A stretch of DNA of 44,111 bases from positions 1-44,111 of the forward strand of contig CANHWG010000018.1 of assembly GCA_947464335.1 (NCBI GenBank), read 5' to 3'. This stretch comes from Flavobacteriaceae bacterium (GTDB taxonomy: Bacteria > Bacteroidota > Bacteroidia > Flavobacteriales > Flavobacteriaceae). Of this stretch, positions 25,485 to 33,314 are shown piece by piece. A program made the position numbers and the translations under genes. How positions within the stretch are numbered: the first letter of the stretch is position 1; every line of letters begins with the position of its first letter. The notes under the pieces were generated by a model. The model worked only from the letters and a program-made list of their open reading frames with translations. It ran no database searches and had not been told where the DNA came from.

Positions 25485-25781
25485 ATGGCTATTAAGAAAC
25501 AAGTAATAAAAACAAAACCGGTTGTTAAAGTTACCTTTTCAATCGATGCAAAAGAAGCAAATACGGCTTCGGTTGTTGGTGATTTTAATAATTGGAATCC
25601 AGCAGAAGGAGAATTATCAAAACTAAAAACAGGAACTTTCAAAGCTACTTTTGAATTACCAAAAGACAATTCTTTTGAGTTCAAATATTTAGTAGACGGA
25701 ACGTATGTTAACGATCCAGAAGCGGATAGTTATGCTTATAACGAATTTGCTGGAGCAGAAAATAGTGTTTTAGCGCTTTAA
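25485..25781 (+). CDS. Stand-alone glycogen-binding (CBM48/AMPK-type) domain protein
   Basis: The 98-residue protein is a single early-set domain of the isoamylase/AMPK glycogen-binding type. After a basic start (MAIKKQVIKTKPVVK), residues about 15-97 read VTFSIDAKEANTASVVGDFNNWNP ... FKYLVDGTYVNDPEADSY. The GDFNNWNP turn with Trp37 and the FEFKYLVDG strand are the family signature. No catalytic domain or signal peptide is attached, so it is a small cytoplasmic carbohydrate-binding or regulatory module. A near-consensus box TTACTTTG stands at 25450-25457. It is monocistronic and ends at the terminator 25812-25841. Confidence 0.85.
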   Translation: MAIKKQVIKTKPVVKVTFSIDAKEANTASVVGDFNNWNPAEGELSKLKTGTFKATFELPKDNSFEFKYLVDGTYVNDPEADSYAYNEFAGAENSVLAL

Positions 25782-25811
25782 ATTTTGGTTAGGTTTATTG
25801 GTTAAATCAAG

Positions 25812-25841
25812 AATCCGTCTCGGTTTCGAGGCGGATTTTTT
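25812..25841 (+). terminator. Terminator of the CBM48 gene
   Basis: AATCCGTCTCG (25812-25822), loop GTTT, CGAGGCGGATT (25827-25837), one T-G wobble, then a T run to 25841. It reaches into the stop codon of the convergent thyA gene. Confidence 0.88.
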
Positions 25842-26664
25842 ATATGGCTACAATACCCTTAATATGTGGATGTGGGTCGTAATCAACCAAAGTGAAATCT
25901 TCAAAAGTAAAGTCGAAAATGTTTTTCACTGCAGGATTCAAAATCATTTTGGGTAATGGTCTCGGTTCGCGTGATAATTGCAATTCGACTTGCTCAAAAT
26001 GATTGTTATAAATATGAGCATCTCCAAAAGTATGGATGAATTCACCCATTTGCAAGTTGCAAACTTGAGCAATCATCATAGTGAACAAAGCATAAGAAGC
26101 AATATTAAAAGGAACGCCTAGAAAAATATCGGCACTTCTTTGGTACAATTGACACGATAATTTTCCTTCAGCTACATAAAATTGAAAAAAAGCATGACAT
26201 GGAGGCAAAGCCGCTTTTCCGTTGGCTACATTCTCAGCAAAAGTTTTTGAAGTATCAGGTAAAACGGAAGGATTCCAGGCAGATACTAACATTCTTCTGC
26301 TATTTGGATTATTTTTTAATGTTTCGATTAATTCAGTAATTTGGTCTATTTCTTCACTGTTCCAATTGCGCCATTGGTGTCCGTAAACCGGTCCTAAATC
26401 ACCATTTTCATCAGCCCATTCATCCCAAATTTTAACTCCATTCTCTTGTAAATAAGTAATGTTAGTTTCCCCTTTTAAAAACCAAAGCAATTCATAAATA
26501 ATCGATTTTAAATGCAGTTTTTTAGTAGTCACCATCGGAAAACCTTCATTCAAATCAAAACGCATTTGGTATCCAAAAACACTTTTGGTTCCCGTTCCTG
26601 TTCGATCTCCTTTTTGACAACCGTTTTCTAAAACGTGTTGCATTAAATCGTGATATTGTTTCAT
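25840..26664 (-). CDS. thyA: Thymidylate synthase
   Basis: ThyA methylates dUMP to dTMP with methylene-tetrahydrofolate, yielding dihydrofolate. The 274-residue sequence has [19 protein letters not shown] near the N-terminus, the catalytic Cys156 in [36 protein letters not shown], and [22 protein letters not shown]. Compared with the 264-residue E. coli enzyme there is a short extra loop before the active site (about 137-150, [14 protein letters not shown]). The product feeds FolA, encoded 930 bases downstream in the same orientation but beyond a plus-strand gene. No clear promoter box was seen; the upstream gap is made of dispersed repeats. Confidence 0.96.
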   Translation of the reverse strand: MKQYHDLMQHVLENGCQKGDRTGTGTKSVFGYQMRFDLNEGFPMVTTKKLHLKSIIYELLWFLKGETNITYLQENGVKIWDEWADENGDLGPVYGHQWRNWNSEEIDQITELIETLKNNPNSRRMLVSAWNPSVLPDTSKTFAENVANGKAALPPCHAFFQFYVAEGKLSCQLYQRSADIFLGVPFNIASYALFTMMIAQVCNLQMGEFIHTFGDAHIYNNHFEQVELQLSREPRPLPKMILNPAVKNIFDFTFEDFTLVDYDPHPHIKGIVAI

Positions 26665-26692
26665 GTCTTTGCGTGGAACGAAGCAATCTTGT
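26665..26692. repeat. Dispersed-repeat-like sequence next to thyA
   Basis: The stretch GTCTTTGCGTGGAACGAAGC followed by AATCT resembles a short repeat I recall from many bacterial genomes. This is recognition from memory; only one copy is in the window. Confidence 0.4.
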
Positions 26693-26734
26693 GATTGTGT
26701 CCGTTTATTTATTGTTGTTATGTTAATCTAAAAG

Positions 26735-26760
26735 CCCTTCGACTGCACTCAAGGGTGACA
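26735..26760. repeat. Dispersed hairpin element between thyA and the nuclease gene
   Basis: CCCTT (26735-26739) pairs with AAGGG (26751-26755) around CGACTGCACTC, followed by TGACA. Similar CCCTTCGACTGC-type text is common between genes in Bacteroidota, from memory. Only one copy is in this window. Confidence 0.5.
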
Positions 26761-26779
26761 AATTGGCTAATTATCTTTA

Positions 26780-27406
26780 TTATGATTCTCTCTTTGATAT
26801 TTCATCTCTAATCTTAGCTGCTTTTTCATAATCTTCCTCTTGAACAGCTTTTTCTAGTGATTCGTGCAATTCCGAAAGACTCATGCTTTTATATATATCT
26901 GTTGAATCTTTTCCTTCGCTGTCTAAACCAAAAGTTTCTGGTGTTGAGAGTACACCATCATCTTCTGGATTTGAACTGTCTATTTCTGATGGATTATTGA
27001 GGTAAATCCCTGCTTTATCCAATATATTTTTATACGTAAAAATAGGTGCTGAAAAACGCAATGCCAAAGCAATAGCATCCGAAGTTCTTGCATCTATAAT
27101 TTCTTCTATTTTATCTCTTTCACAAATGATACTCGAATAGAAAACACCGTCAACTAGCTTGTGGATAATAACTTGTTTCACTGCGATGTCAAAACGGTCT
27201 GCAAAACTTTTAAACAAATCATGCGTTAATGGTCGAGGTGGTTTTATTTCTTTTTCGAGAGCAATAGCAATTGACTGTGCTTCGAATGCTCCAATTACTA
27301 TTGGAAGTTTTCGTTCACCATCAACTTCATTTAGTATTAAGGCATACGCTCCATTTTGCGTTTGGCTATAGGAAATTCCTTTTATGGTTAGTTTTACTAA
27401 ACTCAT
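26780..27406 (-). CDS. Bifunctional nuclease-family protein with a UVR tail
   Basis: The 208-residue protein has a BFN/DUF151 domain (about 1-145), seen in ISYSQTQNGAYALILNEVDGERKLPIVIGAFEAQSIAIALE and in DARTSDAIALALRFSAPIF. Members have been described as DNase/RNase in plants; bacterial roles are poorly known. The C-terminus (about 172-205, LHESLEKAVQEEDYEKAAKIRDEI) is a UvrB/UvrC-type UVR helix pair, often used for protein contacts. No signal peptide is present. A near-consensus -7 box TTACTTTG reads on the minus strand at 27507-27500. The 27407-27601 gap also holds the etf terminator and no gene. Confidence 0.9.
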   Translation of the reverse strand: MSLVKLTIKGISYSQTQNGAYALILNEVDGERKLPIVIGAFEAQSIAIALEKEIKPPRPLTHDLFKSFADRFDIAVKQVIIHKLVDGVFYSSIICERDKIEEIIDARTSDAIALALRFSAPIFTYKNILDKAGIYLNNPSEIDSSNPEDDGVLSTPETFGLDSEGKDSTDIYKSMSLSELHESLEKAVQEEDYEKAAKIRDEISKRES

Positions 27407-27537
27407 TATAAATTAATGTCAAGTTTTGAATTCATCGAATCAAGACTTTTTTTAGGGTCATTTGAATGTATCGAAGTTTCGTTCAGAAGTTTCGGAATGC
27501 AAAGTAACAAAAAGTTTTTGCTTCAAAAAACGAAAGC

Positions 27538-27580
27538 ACAAAAAAAGAGCCATTAGATTTTTACTTTCAAATGGCTCTTT
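27538..27580 (-). terminator. Terminator of the etfB/etfA unit
   Basis: AAAGAGCCATT (27544-27554) pairs with AATGGCTCTTT (27570-27580), an 11-bp stem. The A run at 27538-27546 provides the T tail on the minus strand. Confidence 0.85.
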
Positions 27581-27601
27581 ATCGAACTAATAAATTTGGT
27601 T

Positions 27602-28570
27602 CTATGCGTTTTGAGCTTTAAATGCGGCTAGTTTTTGAGTTAATCTTGGTAAAATATCAAAAGCATCGCCTACAATTCCATAATCGGCTACTTTAAAGAA
27701 TGGAGCTTCAGCATCGGTATTGATGACTACTTTTATTTTAGATGAGTTAATACCCGCAATATGTTGGATAGCACCTGAAATCCCAATAGCAATATATAAA
27801 TTTGTAGCAACAGGTTTTCCGGTTTGACCTACGTGTTCACTGTGAGGACGCCATCCTAAATCAGAAACTGGCTTGGAACAAGCTGTAGCGGCTCCTAGTA
27901 CTGTAGCTAATTCTTCTAGCAAACCCCAATTTTCTGGACCTTTTAATCCACGTCCACCAGAAACTACAACATCTGCATCGGCAATTGTTACTTTCCCTGT
28001 AGTTTTCTCTACCGTTTCAACCTTTACATTGAAATCAGCATCATTTAACGAAGGAGAAAAGGCTTCTTCAGAAAGTGCGCTTGCACTTTCAAAAACACCA
28101 TAAGAGTTTTTAGCTATGCTTAAAATTTTAATATCAGTATTAATTTCAGTTATATTAAATGCCTTATTCGAAAAAGCTGTTCTTTTCACTTGAAATGGTG
28201 AAGTGCTTATTGGTAAACCAACAACATTTGAGGCAAATCCAGCATCTAATCCAACACTTGCGATTGGTGCTAAATACAAGCTATCGGTTGTAGAGGAAAG
28301 TAAAATCAATTTTGCTCCTTCTTTTTGTGCCGCTTGTTTGATGACATCAGCAAAAGCTTTTGCATTGAAATCTTTTAATTTTTCATTAGAGACTTTCAGT
28401 ACTTTTGAAACTCCATAGTTTGATAATTCGGAAACGTTCTCTGTGTTAACAGTAACAGCAGTAACGGTTGTCCCTAAAGTATCAGCTACATTTTTGGCAT
28501 AAGAAGCTAATTCTAAAGCTACTTTTTTAAACTTTCCTTCTCCTGATTCAGCATATATTAATATTGACAT
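27602..28570 (-). CDS. etfA: Electron transfer flavoprotein subunit alpha
   Basis: EtfA and EtfB form the FAD-containing heterodimer that takes electrons from acyl-CoA dehydrogenases and passes them to the quinone pool. The C-terminal FAD domain is plain: VVSGGRGLKGPENWGLLEELATVLGAA, then SDLGWRPHSEHVGQTGKPVATNLYIAIGISGAIQHIAG and VVINTDAEAPFFKVADYGIVGD. The N-terminal half is the alpha/beta ETF domain. The 322 residues are standard. The gene follows etfB, separated by 91 bases filled with heptamer repeats; the last TTTTAGA unit begins 9 bases from the ATG. A terminator follows. Confidence 0.96.
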   Translation of the reverse strand: MSILIYAESGEGKFKKVALELASYAKNVADTLGTTVTAVTVNTENVSELSNYGVSKVLKVSNEKLKDFNAKAFADVIKQAAQKEGAKLILLSSTTDSLYLAPIASVGLDAGFASNVVGLPISTSPFQVKRTAFSNKAFNITEINTDIKILSIAKNSYGVFESASALSEEAFSPSLNDADFNVKVETVEKTTGKVTIADADVVVSGGRGLKGPENWGLLEELATVLGAATACSKPVSDLGWRPHSEHVGQTGKPVATNLYIAIGISGAIQHIAGINSSKIKVVINTDAEAPFFKVADYGIVGDAFDILPRLTQKLAAFKAQNA

Positions 28571-28579
28571 AATTATTTA

Positions 28580-28611
28580 TTTTAGATTTTAGATTTTAGA
28601 TTTTAGATTTT
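28580..28611. repeat. Heptamer array TTTTAGA x4.6 upstream of etfA
   Basis: Four exact TTTTAGA units (28580-28607) plus TTTT. On the minus strand they are TCTAAAA repeats ending 9 bases before the etfA ATG, in the ribosome-loading region. Confidence 0.92.
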
Positions 28612-28627
28612 GAAATGGATTTTTGTT

Positions 28628-28669
28628 GCGTTCTGCAATCTTAAATCTCTATTCTTCAATCTTAAATCA
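28628..28669. repeat. Degenerate heptamers (nnnnTCT) at the end of etfB
   Basis: Six consecutive units: GCGTTCT, GCAATCT, TAAATCT, CTATTCT, TCAATCT and TAAATCA. They resemble the inverse of the TTTTAGA array nearby. The last unit overlaps the etfB stop codon. Confidence 0.7.
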
Positions 28670-29408
28670 CTTTTGCTTCGTTATGTAATGCATTTATGAG
28701 TCCGTCCAAATCATCAGCAGCAAATAATTTAACAGCCGATTTTGGTGCAGGTTTTTCAAACTTTACAGCTTTGGTATTATTGTTTGATGCTACAGGTTCA
28801 AGAACTGATAACACTTTTGTTCGTGCCGTCATGATTCCTCTCATGTTTGGAATTCGTAAGTCTTTTTCTTCTACTAACCCTTTTTGACCACCAATAACTA
28901 ATGGTAAGGTTGAAGAAATGTTTTCTTTTCCACCATCAATTTCTCTTGATGCTTTGGCAGAGTTCCCTTCAATTGTAAGGTCGGTACAAGAATTAACAAA
29001 ATTAAAATCTAGCAAAGTAGCTAACATTCCGGGTACCATTCCACCGTTGTAGTCTAATGACTCTTTGCCACAAATGATTAAATCATAATTTCCAGATTTT
29101 GCTACTTCGGCTAATTGCTTAGCTACAAAAAAGCCGTCAGTTGGATTTGCATTTACTCGAATAGCTTCGTTAGCTCCAATAGCTAAGGCTTTTCTTAGTG
29201 TAGCTTCAGCATCAGTTCCGCCAACATTAACTACAGTAACATTAGCACCTTGTTGTTCTTGAAACCAAATAGCTCTTGTTAATCCAAATTCATCATTTGG
29301 ATTGATCACATATTGCACACCATTAGTGTCAAATTCAGTATCCCCATTGATAAAGTTAATTTTTGAAGTAGTATCGGGAACATGGCTGATGCAAACTAAT
29401 ATTTTCAT
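28662..29408 (-). CDS. etfB: Electron transfer flavoprotein subunit beta
   Basis: This is the AMP-binding partner of EtfA. The 248-residue sequence starts MKILVCISHVPDTTSKI and has the family features QYVINPNDEFGLTRAI, ANVTVVNVGGTDAEATLRKALAIGANEAIRV, LIICGKESLDYNGGMVPGMLATLL and GLVEEKDLRIPNMRGIMTARTK. I chose ATG 29408; an open frame from 29444 would add 12 residues and overlap the -7 box at 29442-29449. It is the first gene of the etfB-etfA unit and diverges from pdhB. Confidence 0.96.
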   Translation of the reverse strand: MKILVCISHVPDTTSKINFINGDTEFDTNGVQYVINPNDEFGLTRAIWFQEQQGANVTVVNVGGTDAEATLRKALAIGANEAIRVNANPTDGFFVAKQLAEVAKSGNYDLIICGKESLDYNGGMVPGMLATLLDFNFVNSCTDLTIEGNSAKASREIDGGKENISSTLPLVIGGQKGLVEEKDLRIPNMRGIMTARTKVLSVLEPVASNNNTKAVKFEKPAPKSAVKLFAADDLDGLINALHNEAKVI

Positions 29409-29441
29409 AAGTTTTTTTGTGTTTGTTGAAAATTTGAAGCA

Positions 29442-29449
29442 CAAAATTA
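29442..29449 (-). promoter_or_regulatory. Promoter -7 box of etfB/etfA
   Basis: On the minus strand this reads TAATTTTG (TAnnTTTG), 33 bases before the ATG at 29408. Confidence 0.5.
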
Positions 29450-29610
29450 GAATAATATTTTGAATAATATACTATGCGCGCATAATGTTTTTCAGTAATA
29501 TATCGATTTCGTAATTGATAATAAATGTGAAATCACTTTTATTCAATCATTTGATATAATTAACCCTATTATTTATAACTTAAATATGTTTTTTAATCGT
29601 TTTTAATTTT

Positions 29611-29618
29611 TATTTTTG
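29611..29618 (+). promoter_or_regulatory. Promoter -7 box of pdhB
   Basis: TATTTTTG matches TAnnTTTG, 35 bases before the ATG at 29654. The rest of the divergent gap 29409-29653 shows nothing else I recognise. Confidence 0.5.
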
Positions 29619-29653
29619 CCATTCAAAATTATTGACAGTAATAGAATCATACT

Positions 29654-30631
29654 ATGAGAACAATACAATTTAGAGAAGCGATTGCCGAAGCGATGAGTGA
29701 AGAAATGCGTCGCGATGAATCCGTTTACTTAATGGGAGAAGAAGTAGCAGAATATAATGGAGCATATAAAGCTTCAAAAGGAATGCTAGACGAGTTTGGT
29801 CCGAAGAGAGTTATTGATACACCCATTGCTGAACTTGGTTTTGCGGGTATCGCAGTTGGATCAGCCATGAATGGATGTCGTCCTATTGTAGAATACATGA
29901 CGTTCAACTTTTCACTTGTAGGTATTGATCAAATAATTAATAATGCTGCAAAAATGCGTCAAATGTCAGCCGGACAATTCCCTATGCCGATGGTTTTTAG
30001 AGGTCCAACAGCTTCTGCAGGTCAATTGGGAGCGACACACTCACAAGCATTTGAAAATTGGTTTGCCAATACTCCGGGATTGAAAGTGGTTGTGCCCTCA
30101 AATGTTTATGATGCAAAAGGACTTTTAAAATCGGCAATACGTGATAATGATCCTGTAATTTTTATGGAATCGGAACAAATGTATGGCGATAAAGGTGAAG
30201 TTCCAGAAGAAGAATACACAATACCACTTGGAGTTGCTGACATAAAAAGAACTGGAACAGATGTAACTATTGTTTCTTTTGGAAAAATAATAAAAGAAGC
30301 TTTTTTGGCAGCAGATGAATTAGCCAAAGAAGGAATATCCTGCGAAATCATTGACTTAAGAACGGTTCGTCCTATGGATTATGATGCCATAATCAATTCT
30401 GTTAAAAAAACAAATCGACTCGTAGTTTTAGAAGAAGCTTGGCCGTTTGCAAGTGTTGCTTCAGAGATAACTTATATGGTTCAAGAAAGAGCATTCGACT
30501 ATTTAGATGCACCAATACAAAGAATTACCACTGCTGATACACCAGCTCCATACTCGCCAACATTATTAAAAGAATGGTTGCCAAATGCCGAAGATGTTAT
30601 CAAAGCAGTTAAAAAAGTAACTTATAAATAA
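29654..30631 (+). CDS. pdhB: Pyruvate dehydrogenase E1 component subunit beta
   Basis: This is the beta chain of the two-subunit, thiamine-diphosphate-dependent E1, which oxidatively decarboxylates pyruvate into the PDH complex. The 325 residues show MRTIQFREAIAEAMSEEMRRDE, GEEVAEYNGAYKASKGMLDEFGPKRVIDTPIAELGFAG with the cofactor-contacting Glu residues, GATHSQAFENWFANTPGLKVVVPS, and EGISCEIIDLRTVRPMD followed by EEAWPFASVASEI. The alpha chain and E2 are not in the window, so the complex is split in this genome. The gene is transcribed alone, with a -7 box upstream and a terminator at 30716-30751. Confidence 0.95.
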   Translation: MRTIQFREAIAEAMSEEMRRDESVYLMGEEVAEYNGAYKASKGMLDEFGPKRVIDTPIAELGFAGIAVGSAMNGCRPIVEYMTFNFSLVGIDQIINNAAKMRQMSAGQFPMPMVFRGPTASAGQLGATHSQAFENWFANTPGLKVVVPSNVYDAKGLLKSAIRDNDPVIFMESEQMYGDKGEVPEEEYTIPLGVADIKRTGTDVTIVSFGKIIKEAFLAADELAKEGISCEIIDLRTVRPMDYDAIINSVKKTNRLVVLEEAWPFASVASEITYMVQERAFDYLDAPIQRITTADTPAPYSPTLLKEWLPNAEDVIKAVKKVTYK

Positions 30632-30648
30632 GTCGAAAGTCGAAAGTC
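30632..30648. repeat. Heptamer GTCGAAA x2.4 after pdhB
   Basis: Two exact units plus GTC begin right after the pdhB stop. They share a 7-base register with the CATTTGA array downstream (42 bases from 30632 to GCATTTG at 30674). Confidence 0.8.
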
Positions 30649-30674
30649 TAATGTGAAATACTCATACTTTATGG

Positions 30675-30692
30675 CATTTGACATTTGACATT
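30675..30692. repeat. Heptamer CATTTGA x2.6 containing a -33 promoter box
   Basis: Two exact units plus CATT. The second unit supplies the TTTG at 30684-30687 used as -33 box for the DUF5686 gene; the first supplies an equivalent TTTG seven bases upstream. Confidence 0.8.
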
Positions 30693-30714
30693 ATGACTAA
30701 AACAACTATATTTG
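30684..30714 (+). promoter_or_regulatory. Promoter of the DUF5686 gene
   Basis: TTTG (30684-30687), 19 bases, TATATTTG (30707-30714). Both boxes match the Bacteroidota consensus with ideal spacing. Transcription would begin near 30720, inside the left arm of the pdhB terminator. Confidence 0.7.
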
Positions 30715-30715
30715 A

Positions 30716-30751
30716 AACTTCATCAAATCTATGATTGATGAAGTTTTTTTT
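30716..30751 (+). terminator. Terminator of pdhB
   Basis: AACTTCATCAA (30716-30726) pairs with TTGATGAAGTT (30735-30745), followed by a T run to 30751. It ends 3 bases before the next gene's ATG at 30755. Confidence 0.85.
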
Positions 30752-30754
30752 GCT

Positions 30755-33244
30755 ATGAAAAAGATATCTACCGTATTTATTTTCCTTATTGCTTTTACTT
30801 ATTTCAGCTTTGGTCAAACCAAAGTTAGCGGTGTTGTTCTAGACAATTCAAACCAACCGATTCCTTATGCCAACCTAGTATTTAAGGGTTCAAATACTGG
30901 GGTGGTATCAAACGAAGACGGAAGATTTTATATTGAATCTCCAAATAATTATACGGAACTAGTAGTCTCTTATGTTGGATTTCCTGATAAAGTAATCAAA
31001 TTACCCAAATTAGTAAACTATGATTTTAAAGTCGTTCTAACAGAAGGTAACACTTTAAAAGAGGTCAAAATATATGCAGGAAAAACATCAAAAAAAAATA
31101 ACCCAGCATTAGATATTTTAAGAAAAATTTGGGAACGCAGAAGGAAGAACGGATTGAAAATGTTCAATCAATATCAATTTGAAAAATACGAGAAAGTTGA
31201 ATTTGATATGAATACCATTGATAGTGCTTTTATGAAAAGTAAAATTTTTAAAGGGATGGAATTCGTTTTCAAAAATATTGATACTTCTAAGGTTACCGGA
31301 AAAACCTATTTACCCATTTTTATTAATGAATCTTTGACAGATGTTTATGGTGATAACCAAAGCAAAAAAACAAAGGAAATACTTAAAGCTAATAAGAATT
31401 CAGGATTAGGTAGTGGCAATGGTGTCAATATGTTTATCAAGGATTTATACAATGATTTTGATATTTATGATAATTACTTGAACTTTTTTGACAAAAGTTT
31501 CACCAGTCCATTATCCCGCACAGGGATAGATGTTTACAACTATGTTTTGACAGATACTGCTGTTATTGATAAAAAAGTATGTTACAATATAGTTTTTTAT
31601 CCAAGAAGGAAAAATGAATTGACATTCAAAGGAGATTTTTGGGTAAATGACACCACATTTGCTATCAAAAAGATAACGATGGCCATTACTAAAAGTGCCA
31701 ATATTAACTGGGTAAAAGACATTTATTTAGAACAAGAATTTGAAGTGCTAAATGATTCCATCTTTTTACCTACCCGAGATTATATGATGTCTGACTTTGC
31801 CTTAAGAAAAAAAGAAGAATCAAAAGGAGTTTATGGTAAAAGAACAACTTTATATAGAAACTTTAAGTTTAATGAAAAGAAACCCGATAAGTTTTATAAA
31901 GATGAAATCAATTTTATAGACAATGCTGTTTACTCAAGATCAGATGATTACTGGGAAGAGAATCGATTTGAAAAATTAAATAAAGATGAGAGAAAAATCT
32001 ATAAAATGATTGACACCCTCAAAACAGTCAAAAAATTCAAACAAATTTACAGCTTAGTCTCTATTTTAGGAAGTGGTTATATTGAAATTCCAAAGTTACG
32101 AATGGATTATGGTCCAATTTTTTCAACTGTTGGATTTAATGAAGTAGAAGGTTGGCGTTTAAGAGCTGGCGGCAGAACTTATTTTGGTCCCAATGATTTG
32201 TGGCGTGTTCAAGGATATACTGCCTATGGTTTTGAAGACAATAAATTTAAATATGGTATTTCTGGCAAATGGATGATTGATAAGAAAAATAGAATCATTA
32301 TCTCAGGCGGAAATAGAAGAGATGTAGAACAAATAGGCGCAAGTTTGACAACCACCAACGATGTGTTAGGGAGAAGTTATGCTTCTTCTGGGCTTTTTAC
32401 TACGGGTGCTAATGGTAAGTTAACTAATATTAATTTATCAACTTTAGCAGTTGAAATTGAACCTGTAAAAAATGTAACTTTTCAACTAGGTTTTTCATAC
32501 AGAACATTAGAATCAGCTTCCGAAACATTTGCTTTAGATTATTATACGGATGCAACACTTACCACAACAAATAGTAGTGTCACACAATCAGAAATTAATG
32601 CCCAAATAGAAATGACTCCAAAGAGAAAAGCGGTAGGATATGGTGTTGAAAGACGCTATGTAGATGCACCGTTTAGTAGAATATTTGTCAATTATAGCCA
32701 GGGAATTAAAGGATTTATCAACAGCGATTTTGATTATCAAAAAATTCAATTATACTACAAACAACCTATAATTATTGGCGCAATTGGTCGTTCAAACTTT
32801 ACCATGGAATTAGGAAAAACTTTTGGACAAATACCACTTGGCTTAATGAGCGTTGTACCAGGAAATCAAACACTATTTATTATTGAAAATACGTTTAGTA
32901 ATTTGAATTTTTATGAATTTGTAGCCGATCAATACGCCACTTTTCAATGGGAACATAATTTTCAAGGAAAAATATTCGCTCGAATTCCGTATTTAAGAAA
33001 ATTAAATCTTAGAGAAATAGTGGGTATTAGAGGTGTCTATGGTACTGTTTCAGATGAAAACCGATTAATTAATGCCTCTGGATTAATTTATCAAGCTCCC
33101 GAAAAACCCTACTGGGAATATAGTGCTGGTATTGGAAATATTTTTAAAGTTTTTCGGTTAGATTTCGCTTGGAGAGGAAATTATAGAGATGTTCCAGACA
33201 CCAATAATTTTACTATAAAAGGGTCATTCGGTTTTTACTTCTAA
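30755..33244 (+). CDS. DUF5686 family outer-membrane protein with carboxypeptidase-like regulatory domain
   Basis: The 829-residue secreted protein has a signal peptide (MKKISTVFIFLIAFTYFSFGQ). A carboxypeptidase regulatory-like beta-sandwich follows (about 22-110, KVSGVVLDNSNQPIPYANLVFKG and GVVSNEDGRFYI). The remainder is the DUF5686 region, long and strand-rich, with many aromatic residues and a final strand TIKGSFGFYF typical of an outer-membrane barrel. The combination is common in Bacteroidota; its function is not known. I chose ATG 30755. An in-frame ATG at 30731 lies within the pdhB terminator hairpin and would precede the signal peptide by eight residues. Confidence 0.85.
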   Translation: MKKISTVFIFLIAFTYFSFGQTKVSGVVLDNSNQPIPYANLVFKGSNTGVVSNEDGRFYIESPNNYTELVVSYVGFPDKVIKLPKLVNYDFKVVLTEGNTLKEVKIYAGKTSKKNNPALDILRKIWERRRKNGLKMFNQYQFEKYEKVEFDMNTIDSAFMKSKIFKGMEFVFKNIDTSKVTGKTYLPIFINESLTDVYGDNQSKKTKEILKANKNSGLGSGNGVNMFIKDLYNDFDIYDNYLNFFDKSFTSPLSRTGIDVYNYVLTDTAVIDKKVCYNIVFYPRRKNELTFKGDFWVNDTTFAIKKITMAITKSANINWVKDIYLEQEFEVLNDSIFLPTRDYMMSDFALRKKEESKGVYGKRTTLYRNFKFNEKKPDKFYKDEINFIDNAVYSRSDDYWEENRFEKLNKDERKIYKMIDTLKTVKKFKQIYSLVSILGSGYIEIPKLRMDYGPIFSTVGFNEVEGWRLRAGGRTYFGPNDLWRVQGYTAYGFEDNKFKYGISGKWMIDKKNRIIISGGNRRDVEQIGASLTTTNDVLGRSYASSGLFTTGANGKLTNINLSTLAVEIEPVKNVTFQLGFSYRTLESASETFALDYYTDATLTTTNSSVTQSEINAQIEMTPKRKAVGYGVERRYVDAPFSRIFVNYSQGIKGFINSDFDYQKIQLYYKQPIIIGAIGRSNFTMELGKTFGQIPLGLMSVVPGNQTLFIIENTFSNLNFYEFVADQYATFQWEHNFQGKIFARIPYLRKLNLREIVGIRGVYGTVSDENRLINASGLIYQAPEKPYWEYSAGIGNIFKVFRLDFAWRGNYRDVPDTNNFTIKGSFGFYF

Positions 33245-33314
33245 AGAAAAATATCATTCGGATTATTGTTTAATACAGATTTAATTTGTCTTAAAATTAA
33301 ATTATACAAAATTT

